NCBI GenBank assembly: GCA_016219795.1
Contig: JACRKK010000046.1
Span: 1 to 17,343 of the forward strand
Length of the DNA stretch: 17,343 nucleotides
From: Candidatus Woesearchaeota archaeon
Lineage (GTDB): Archaea; Nanobdellota; Nanobdellia; Woesearchaeales; JACRKL01
Direction: 5' to 3'
In this document: one piece after another, positions 13,102 to 17,343 of the stretch
Layout of the letters: each line of letters begins with the position of its first letter
How positions within the stretch are numbered: position 1 is the first letter of the stretch
Position numbers and translations under genes: made by a program
The notes under the pieces: generated by a model
Told to the model about the DNA's origin: nothing
Databases searched by the model: none
The model's input: the letters and a program-made list of their open reading frames with translations, nothing else

Positions 13102-13143
13102 TGCAAAAAAGAAGAAAAAAAGGGATTAAAGATCCCTAATCCC
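13102..13143 (-). terminator. terminator after radA
   Basis: GGGATTA/TAATCCC (7 bp; 13122-13128 with 13137-13143) includes the radA stop codon and is followed on the minus strand by T7, then CTTC and T6. It lies immediately upstream of the pab operon promoter. Confidence 0.6.
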
Positions 13144-14148
13144 TTGCTCCGTTACCATGAAGACGCACTCGCCGTCTGCAAGGTTAGGGCTGTCCACGAG
13201 TTTTGCCACTCTGGAGCCTTTTTTGCCTTTCCGGAGGTAGATCCTGAAAGTGGAGTTGTGGCCTACGATATGGCCTCCAATAGCTTCTGTGGGATCGCCA
13301 AAGAACTGGTCCGGTTTTGCCATGACCTGATTGGTGACATAGACGCACAGATTGAACTGATTTGCAAGACCTGAAAGCGTTCTCATATGCTTATTCAGTT
13401 TCTGCTGGCGTCCTGCAAGAGTTCCCCTCCCTATAAATTCTGCCCTAAAGTGGGCAGTCAGGGAATCTACAATGACCAGCTTCACATTGAATCCGTCCTT
13501 CTTTATGAGGTCGCCCACTTTTTCTGCCAGAAGCATCTGGTGGTCTGAGTTGAAGGCTCGCGCCACCTTGATGTTCTTGAGTGCCTCCATTTCATCCAGG
13601 CCGACGCCTTTTGCCATCTGGATGATGCGTTCCGGTCTGAAGGTGTTTTCTGTGTCTATATATACTGCAACAGACCCTGGAAAGTTCTTCTGGACATTGA
13701 CCGCAAGCTGGTGGGCAAACTGGGTTTTTGATGAGCCGTACTGGCCAAAGCATTCAGTGATGGCACCGGTCTCAAATCCACCCGCCATGAGATCATCCAC
13801 GGCCTTACTTCCTGTTGGCAGTTTAAGCACCAGTTGCCTCCGCTTAAGCAGGTCTTCGCCGGATTCAAAACCTATGTGAAGCGCTTTTCTTGCAAAGGCA
13901 ATCATCTTCTTGGCTGTTGCTTCTGTCGTTCCTGCTGCTTCTATAAGTTCTCCAGGCGACGCTACTGCGATACTCATCAGGTCGGTAAAGCCGACCGTTG
14001 CCAGCTTCTCCGCTGTGGCTGCACCCACACCAGGAATATCCTCTACAGTGAGTTCTTCAAGTTGTTTATGCTGCAATTCAACAGGCATTTCTTCAGTGGT
14101 TTCAAGATTTTCCATCATTTCCAAGTCTTGTTCGTTTCGTTTTGCCAT
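13126..14148 (-). CDS. radA: DNA repair and recombination protein RadA
   Basis: Archaeal RecA/Rad51 recombinase, 340 aa from the ATG at 14148. The N-terminal helix-hairpin-helix IPGVGAATAEKL and SPGELIEAAG binds DNA; the polymerisation linker and the ATPase core follow, with Walker B LVIVDSLTAHFRAEF, loop residues GRGTLAGRQQKLNKH, VTNQVMAKPDQFFGDPTEAI and the terminal RKGKKGSRVAKLVDSPNLAD. The Walker A reads ECFGQYGSSKTQ: the Gly normally before the catalytic Lys (GSGKT) is Ser. GAGGTGA five bases upstream chooses this ATG; an in-frame GTG nine bases earlier lies inside the SD. The stop of the preceding small gene is 16 nt away, so both are one operon. Confidence 0.95.
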   Translation of the reverse strand: MAKRNEQDLEMMENLETTEEMPVELQHKQLEELTVEDIPGVGAATAEKLATVGFTDLMSIAVASPGELIEAAGTTEATAKKMIAFARKALHIGFESGEDLLKRRQLVLKLPTGSKAVDDLMAGGFETGAITECFGQYGSSKTQFAHQLAVNVQKNFPGSVAVYIDTENTFRPERIIQMAKGVGLDEMEALKNIKVARAFNSDHQMLLAEKVGDLIKKDGFNVKLVIVDSLTAHFRAEFIGRGTLAGRQQKLNKHMRTLSGLANQFNLCVYVTNQVMAKPDQFFGDPTEAIGGHIVGHNSTFRIYLRKGKKGSRVAKLVDSPNLADGECVFMVTEQGIRDL

Positions 14149-14164
14149 GGGTTTCACCTCTTCC

Positions 14165-14464
14165 TTAATAAATCATATCTTCTGCATCTGCTGGGCTCTG
14201 CCCATTCTCCTTCTGCTGGAAAATGAGGTATTCATACGCCTTCTGAAGAACGACGATTGCCCGCGGCAGGTCATTGAGTCTAAGGGAGTTCGTTCCCTGC
14301 CACTGCCCATTTTTATCCTTATAGCGGCGCTCTATCTGGGTGCTTCTGAATTCGACGGGGGACCCGTCCTTTCCCGCACCTTTATTTTTCCAGATGGTTA
14401 CCCCAACTGGGCCGGCGTTGAATTTCTTCTCCGGCAGATTCTTACCTACTTGTTTTGTTTCCAT
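14165..14464 (-). CDS. conserved small protein, possibly ssDNA-binding (radA operon)
   Basis: A 99-aa soluble protein. The core reads KKFNAGPVGVTIWKNKG, then VEFRSTQIERRYKDKNGQWQ, GTNSLRLNDLPRAIVVLQKA and YEYLIF. I recognise this pattern (a 'W.N.' strand, 'F.R.YKDK.G.W..T.SL..NDLPKA..VL.KAYEY') as one common in uncultivated archaea and bacteria, without a firm functional name. Its short beta-rich layout followed by one helix resembles the PC4/YdbC type of nucleic-acid binder. It is the first gene of the radA operon, so a role in presenting or protecting ssDNA for RadA is a reasonable inference. GGAGG is 9 nt before the ATG. Confidence 0.7.
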   Translation of the reverse strand: METKQVGKNLPEKKFNAGPVGVTIWKNKGAGKDGSPVEFRSTQIERRYKDKNGQWQGTNSLRLNDLPRAIVVLQKAYEYLIFQQKENGQSPADAEDMIY

Positions 14465-14531
14465 GTTTCCACTCCTCCTTCCTTATCGGTTTTTGTTTCA
14501 ACCCTGCTGTTTCTGTTGCAGGGGGAGGGTC

Positions 14532-14547
14532 TGTCCGTGCACGAACA
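14532..14547. promoter_or_regulatory. near-perfect palindrome in the radA operon leader
   Basis: TGTCCGTGCACGAACA is a 16-bp inverted repeat with one imperfect pair. It lies about 10-25 nt downstream of the predicted transcript start (~14556), a position suited to a dimeric repressor. A separate CCCTGC/GCAGGG hairpin lies further down the leader. Confidence 0.45.
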
Positions 14548-14578
14548 AACTCTTGTAAGGGATGTTAGAGCTAATGCC

Positions 14579-14586
14579 TTTATATA
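14579..14586 (-). promoter_or_regulatory. TATA box of the radA operon, inside direct repeat 1
   Basis: On the minus strand TATATAAA with G/C-rich flanks; predicted start near 14556 and a leader of about 92 nt before the ATG at 14464. The box is part of the 32-bp repeat also found at 16134-16165. Confidence 0.6.
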
Positions 14587-14610
14587 CCTTACGCGCAAGG
14601 ATGTCCAGTG
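14579..14610. repeat. direct repeat 1 (promoter-bearing, distal copy)
   Basis: This 32-bp sequence (TTTATATA, c, CTTACGCGCAAGG, ATGTCCAGTG) matches 16134-16165 at 31 of 32 positions in the same orientation. It is followed by a second TGTCCAGTG and by GGGGNGTGG, the latter shared with the other copy's flank. Confidence 0.9.
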
Positions 14611-14661
14611 TGTCCAGTGGGGGGTGGGTAGTAAAACATTTTTAAACAGTAACGCGTCTCC

Positions 14662-15072
14662 ATGAAAGCTATAGTAGCACTCGAACACCGTGTTAATACT
14701 ACCCAAACTGCACTTTTTGGAACTAATTTGCTTAATGAAATTATTTATGATATAACTGGTAAAATACCAGATGTTACAGATTTACAGGTAGTAGCAATAG
14801 TACCTAACTCAACGGACTGGGTGTTTCATATGTATACTTTAGAAAGAGGCCAGAATCCAAGAGAATTTCATCCACCATCCCGGGATTTTGTTTTGCATAA
14901 CGGTAGGTATGGGTCAGGTGCTGGTGAGCAAGCTTATGCTGGTTTAAAAAAAGAACTCAGAAACCATTATGATGCAAATGGTCGTTGTCTTGTTATTGTG
15001 GGAGACGATGATGGTGCTAAGGGAATCCCAGACGTTCTTGGAAAATCGGGATATTTGGTTACAAATGTATAG
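14662..15072 (+). CDS. protein of unknown function, cassette gene
   Basis: 136 aa, soluble and mixed alpha/beta. It begins MKAIVALEHRVNTTQTALFG and ends RCLVIVGDDDGAKGIPDVLG, KSGYLVTNV. The second half (hydrophobic strand LVIV, GDDDGAKG turn, helix, strand) looks like a Rossmann-type or mononucleotide-binding half fold, but no known motif is complete. No family recognised. A T-rich element (14639-14646) lies only about 20 nt before the ATG, short for a TATA box, and there is no SD. It is the only plus-strand gene of the insert and converges on the BRO-N gene. Its AT-rich codon use fits an acquired gene. Confidence 0.6.
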   Translation: MKAIVALEHRVNTTQTALFGTNLLNEIIYDITGKIPDVTDLQVVAIVPNSTDWVFHMYTLERGQNPREFHPPSRDFVLHNGRYGSGAGEQAYAGLKKELRNHYDANGRCLVIVGDDDGAKGIPDVLGKSGYLVTNV

Positions 15073-15155
15073 TTTCACTTTGGTTGATCCATCTCAATTT
15101 TCCAGACACAATAGAGTCCCTTATTCCTTACTTTTATCGGTGATTTTCTTTAACC

Positions 15156-15203
15156 CTGCGTTTTCCATTAAGCCACCAGTGAATACACTAGTGGAAAACG
15201 CAG
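15156..15203. repeat. long inverted repeat 1 (12-bp perfect arms)
   Basis: CTGCGTTTTCCA (15156-15167) and TGGAAAACGCAG (15192-15203) around a 24-nt centre. The centre plus the inner arm can alternatively form CCACCAGTG/CACTAGTGG (8 of 9). Confidence 0.85.
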
Positions 15204-15217
15204 ATTTTATCTGTTAT

Positions 15218-15258
15218 AGAGAAATTTGAATAACCCATAGTTTTAGTCAAATTCCTCT
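15218..15258. repeat. inverted repeat 2, first of two related units
   Basis: AGAGAAATTTGA (15218-15229) faces TCAAATTCCTCT (15247-15258) across 17 nt, with one mismatched position between the arms. Both arms are variants of the arms of the next unit. Confidence 0.75.
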
Positions 15259-15259
15259 A

Positions 15260-15298
15260 AGAGAAGTTTGACAAATAGATGGTTAATCAAACTTCTCT
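15260..15298. repeat. inverted repeat 3 (12-bp perfect arms), spans the BRO-N stop
   Basis: AGAGAAGTTTGA (15260-15271) and TCAAACTTCTCT (15287-15298), 15-nt centre. It contains the stop codon of the BRO-N gene and could act as a 3'-end hairpin, but the alternating arrangement with unit 2 also resembles protein-binding sites. Confidence 0.85.
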
Positions 15299-16107
15299 AT
15301 AGAAAGATAGTTTTTTTTTGTGGTCACTGGACGGCCCAATTCTTTTTCAGCATCTATCCTAGCATTTCCCGCGACTTTTCCACCCCTTTTGGCAACATCT
15401 TTGCTTTTATCAAAAGTTTCTGGTTTTTCATCTTGTGAAAGTTCAGTGGTCATACGTTCACCAAGCATTGTAAAAATTAGCTCTAAATCATTCATATGAT
15501 CTCTTAGGTTGGCTTTTGATTGTTTTGGTAGATTTTTGAATTCTTTATATTCACTCGGGGTCATTCCGAATGTTGCTTTAGAAATCTCTGCTGTAAGTAT
15601 AGCAAAATCTCTTTTTTCTTCAATACCCCGTTCTTTCCATTCGTCAGTCAGATTTTGCCTTATAGCAATACCTCTCAATCGCTTATCAATCCAATCTTTA
15701 GGATAGCCCTTTGCAGAGTAAATTTCCTTCATTCTTTCCTGTGCAAGTTCAGGATTTTCTATTTCATCAATTCGTTCTTTTCCTACTTCTGCCAACCATC
15801 TCTTGAATGGTTCAGCATTTTTGCTTGGAATTGACTGGATAAGCCGAAAAACGTCTTTTGTGTTTCCTGCAAGAACTTGTCTGTTTTTGCCTGTTTCGGT
15901 CAGCATTTCTACATGGGGACAATTTGTCCCTAGGTAGCTTCCAAGCTCTACATCTCGTTTACGCAGTTTTTTAAGATAATCAGTAGGATTAACACTATCT
16001 GTTAAAGCTTGGACTATATCAACTAAAGAATAATGCCATTCATCCTTAAACCAAGTTCTTCGTATTTTCTTACTCTGAAATACAACTAATGCTTTATCGG
16101 AGTCCAT
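15283..16107 (-). CDS. BRO-N domain protein (prophage antirepressor family)
   Basis: A 274-aa protein. The N-terminal BRO-N domain spans about 5-110 (VVFQSKKIRRTWFKDEWHYS, LVDIVQALTDS, DYLKKLRKRD, LTETGKNRQVLAG, VFRLIQSIPS, FKRWLAEVGKERID). A helical middle follows (QERMKEIYSAKGYPKDWIDK, TDEWKERG, AILTAEISKATFGMTPSEYK) and a Gly/Arg-rich end (AKRGGKVAGNARIDAEKELG, PVTTKKNYL). This full-length layout is common on phages, plasmids and integrated elements in bacteria and archaea. BRO-N binds DNA and is associated with antirepression or regulation; the target is unknown. Its promoter (TATATAAA, 16141-16134) is supplied by the direct repeat, and the mRNA is nearly leaderless. Confidence 0.85.
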   Translation of the reverse strand: MDSDKALVVFQSKKIRRTWFKDEWHYSLVDIVQALTDSVNPTDYLKKLRKRDVELGSYLGTNCPHVEMLTETGKNRQVLAGNTKDVFRLIQSIPSKNAEPFKRWLAEVGKERIDEIENPELAQERMKEIYSAKGYPKDWIDKRLRGIAIRQNLTDEWKERGIEEKRDFAILTAEISKATFGMTPSEYKEFKNLPKQSKANLRDHMNDLELIFTMLGERMTTELSQDEKPETFDKSKDVAKRGGKVAGNARIDAEKELGRPVTTKKNYLSIEKFD

Positions 16108-16133
16108 GGGGTTTTTAGGGTAAAGCGACGTGC

Positions 16134-16141
16134 TTTATATA
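16134..16141 (-). promoter_or_regulatory. TATA box of the BRO-N gene, inside direct repeat 2
   Basis: On the minus strand TATATAAA, centred about 30 nt before the ATG at 16107. It starts 3 nt beyond the recombinase stop codon. Confidence 0.6.
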
Positions 16142-16165
16142 ACTTACGCGCAAGGATGTCCAGTG
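16134..16165. repeat. direct repeat 2 (overlaps the recombinase 3' end)
   Basis: Partner of 14579-14610 with one difference (a16142 for c14587). The minus strand of this copy encodes the last residues of the recombinase (TGHPCA, stop) and then the TATA box. Beyond it, CCAGTG (16160-16165) and CACTGG (16181-16186) form an inverted pair. Confidence 0.9.
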
Positions 16166-17010
16166 GGGAGTGGAACGACACACTGGACTTGTGAAATTTG
16201 TTCTGCATTGTCTAGTGGGCTTTTTATTGAAATGAGCTTCGGCTTAACCATATGCAAGTATCCTAGGGTGGTTCTTGCTTCATTGTGCCCCAATAATGCC
16301 TGAACCGCTGTCACATCATGGCCTGCTTCAAGGATATGCGTGGCAAATGAATGGCGCAATGTGTGGGGATGGACATCTTTTTCAAGCCTTGCAGTCCGTG
16401 CTGCCCTCTTGACGATTTCTTGCACAGATCTTGATGACAAATGGGTGTGCTTTGCCCCTGGGAATAGATAGTTCCCCTCTCGCATTATTTCTGCAATCTG
16501 GCCCTTAAGACATTGGGGAAGGATAAATGGCCTATCCTTGTTGCCTTTGCCGTGCCTAACCCATCCAATATCTTGTTCCAGTTCAACATCCCTTGGTCTG
16601 AGCTTGACAACCTCGCTTACCCTAAGACCAGCACCGTACATCAACGAAACCAACAGTTTGTGCTTAGGATTCTCTATGACTGACAGCAATTTTAGGACTT
16701 CTGCCTTGCTCAGGCAGGTTGCCAATGATTTGGGTGTCTTTGAGTACCTGATGCCTAGCCTCATGCTCTTCCTCAGAACCTCTTCCATCATAAATCGAAG
16801 CGAATTGAGAGCTACATTAAGAGTGCTTCCACTGATGCCCTTTTCCATGAATTGCTCCAGGAATTCCCTGCAATCTTTCTTTGAGAATTGTTTTGGCTCT
16901 TTCTTGCAGAATTTCAGGAATTTTCTCACATAAAAGAGATATGCCCCCATTGTCCTTGGACTGAGCTTCCTTCGGAACATTTCTTTTTTCATGGCTTCTA
17001 ATATGTCCAT
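16144..17010 (-). CDS. XerA/XerC-like tyrosine recombinase
   Basis: A complete 288-aa site-specific recombinase. The N-terminal core-binding domain spans about 1-85 (SPRTMGAYLFYVRKFLKFC), the catalytic domain about 95-265. The catalytic set is intact: R130 (GAGLRVSEV), K155/K158 in GKGNKDR, H216 and R219 (HPHTLRHSFATHILEAG), H242 (LLGHNEARTTLGY) and nucleophile Y251. It ends the usual fold at SIKSPLDNAEQ; residues beyond about 271 are an extra tail (SQVQCVVPLPTGHPCA) whose last seven codons come from direct repeat 2. Archaeal XerA resolves chromosome dimers at dif, but the repeat arrangement here suggests a role in cassette insertion at its own 3' end. An ATATTAA box sits 26 nt before the ATG. 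Confidence 0.9.
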   Translation of the reverse strand: MDILEAMKKEMFRRKLSPRTMGAYLFYVRKFLKFCKKEPKQFSKKDCREFLEQFMEKGISGSTLNVALNSLRFMMEEVLRKSMRLGIRYSKTPKSLATCLSKAEVLKLLSVIENPKHKLLVSLMYGAGLRVSEVVKLRPRDVELEQDIGWVRHGKGNKDRPFILPQCLKGQIAEIMREGNYLFPGAKHTHLSSRSVQEIVKRAARTARLEKDVHPHTLRHSFATHILEAGHDVTAVQALLGHNEARTTLGYLHMVKPKLISIKSPLDNAEQISQVQCVVPLPTGHPCA

Positions 17011-17032
17011 GTCCTCAGGTAGATCTTAGGGC

Positions 17033-17221
17033 TTAATATGTGCATCGTACAAAAAACCGCAGGAATTCCGACAACACCGAACATTCTTTGGCAGGCGCAT
17101 TCACTCTTCTGGAATTACGTCGTTTTTTCGGAAACGTTCCGGCAAATCCGAGTCCAATAGCCCGTAAAACCCCCAAATTCCCCTTCTTGCGTATATGTGT
17201 TGTTATATCCAATCGCCCCAT
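17033..17221 (-). CDS. doubtful small basic ORF
   Basis: From the ATG at 17221, 62 aa beginning MGRLDITTHIRKKGNLGVLR, rich in Arg/Lys, with no recognisable domain. No SD or convincing TATA box is visible. The stop codon lies in the region that serves as the recombinase promoter. The frame also stays open upstream to 17275, overlapping another possible frame. It may be non-coding sequence. Confidence 0.25.
   Translation of the reverse strand: MGRLDITTHIRKKGNLGVLRAIGLGFAGTFPKKRRNSRRVNAPAKECSVLSEFLRFFVRCTY
17035..17042 (-). promoter_or_regulatory. TATA-like box of the recombinase gene
   Basis: On the minus strand CACATATT(AAG); a weak match, centred about 26-28 nt before the ATG at 17010, consistent with leaderless initiation. 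Confidence 0.4.
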
Positions 17222-17231
17222 ATTAAGACTT

Positions 17232-17343
17232 TTAGTTACTCTGCTTCGCAGAAAGAATAGGGGCGACTTTCTCACCTTCGGCTCGAACCTTTCCAGCTCT
17301 GAGTTTCAGACACGCAAGACAAACACCAAAGAGCAGAAACTCG
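17232..17343 (-). CDS. possible C-terminal end of a gene cut by the window edge
   Basis: A frame open from the right edge gives EFLLFGVCLACLKLRAGKVR, then AEGEKVAPILSAKQSN and TAA. A short hydrophobic stretch followed by a basic, polar tail could be the end of a membrane protein. Only 36 residues are visible, so this is a weak call. Confidence 0.35.
   Translation of the reverse strand, partial: EFLLFGVCLACLKLRAGKVRAEGEKVAPILSAKQSN

Larger units (their letters stand above)
14579..16165. mobile_element. putative integrated cassette between promoter-bearing direct repeats
   Basis: About 1.55 kb bounded by the 32-bp repeats. It holds an unknown gene, a cluster of long inverted repeats and a BRO-N gene, and is visibly more AT-rich than the radA/pab region. 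The right-hand repeat overlaps the last codons of a complete tyrosine recombinase gene, as expected for an attachment site next to its integrase. No transposase is seen. The boundaries are inferred from the repeats only. Confidence 0.45.

Noticed and set aside
14579..16165. true bacterial-type integron with attC sites
   Set aside because: No IntI-specific insertion is seen in the recombinase, the flanking repeats are plain direct repeats, and the internal hairpins lack the RYYYAAC/GTTRRRY core; only the geometry is integron-like.
17040..17160. terminal inverted repeats of a small transposon near the right edge
   Set aside because: The arms around AAAAAAC and GGAATTCC pair only with gaps, and no second end or target duplication is visible.

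Overview
The window is archaeal. It carries RIO1 kinase, RadA recombinase, a two-KH Pno1/Dim2-like protein, a free-standing TRAM protein, a tRNA-Arg gene with a 12-nt intron at position 37/38 that fits a relaxed bulge-helix-bulge, and TATA boxes centred about 25-30 nt upstream of start codons (leaderless genes). Inside transcription units, starts are instead preceded by Shine-Dalgarno (SD) sequences of GGAGGT/GGTGA type. Short core proteins, many small secreted or lipid-anchored proteins and 4-nt gene overlaps suggest a small-genome DPANN lineage (Woesearchaeota/Pacearchaeota-like). That placement is inference; no rRNA is present.

Layout. (1) 1-276: the end of an insertion sequence abuts the first 48 codons of a DUF460/COG2433-type gene that it appears to have cut. 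(2) 323-1552, minus: tRNA-Arg, then a tract holding two further copies of the tRNA 3' end separated by two homologous hairpin units, then truD. (3) 1610-3014: TrhA/hemolysin III (minus) and RIO1 (plus) diverge from a 34-bp double promoter. (4) 3011-7327, minus: a membrane-anchored winged-helix regulator with an outside domain, then a 919-aa secreted CARDB-repeat protein and a coupled small lipoprotein that shares its Cys-rich motif. (5) 7400-8210, plus: a small two-TM protein and the KH protein. (6) 8232-8678, minus: an RGG-TRAM-acidic-tail protein with a hairpin leader. (7) 8896-10236, plus: a lipoprotein serpin with a highly structured 5' region. (8) 10233-13059, minus: a three-gene pabB-pabA-pabC cluster coupled by ATGA overlaps. 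(9) 13126-14464, minus: a conserved small protein of possible ssDNA-binding type and radA. (10) 14579-17010: a tyrosine recombinase gene whose last codons lie in a 32-bp repeat carrying a TATA box. A second copy of that repeat is the promoter of the radA operon. Between the copies is an AT-rich insert with an unknown gene, a cluster of inverted repeats and a BRO-N gene. (11) The right edge holds a possible partial gene and a doubtful small ORF.

How it fits together. RIO1, the KH protein, TRAM, TruD and tRNA-Arg are translation and RNA-maturation functions. The regulator, CARDB protein, lipoprotein and serpin form a cell-surface theme. The pab cluster makes p-aminobenzoate from chorismate. The strongest candidates for something undescribed are the promoter-bearing repeats at the recombinase end (an integron-like capture geometry), the tRNA-3'-end/hairpin array upstream of truD, and the bistable SD-sequestering leader of the serpin.
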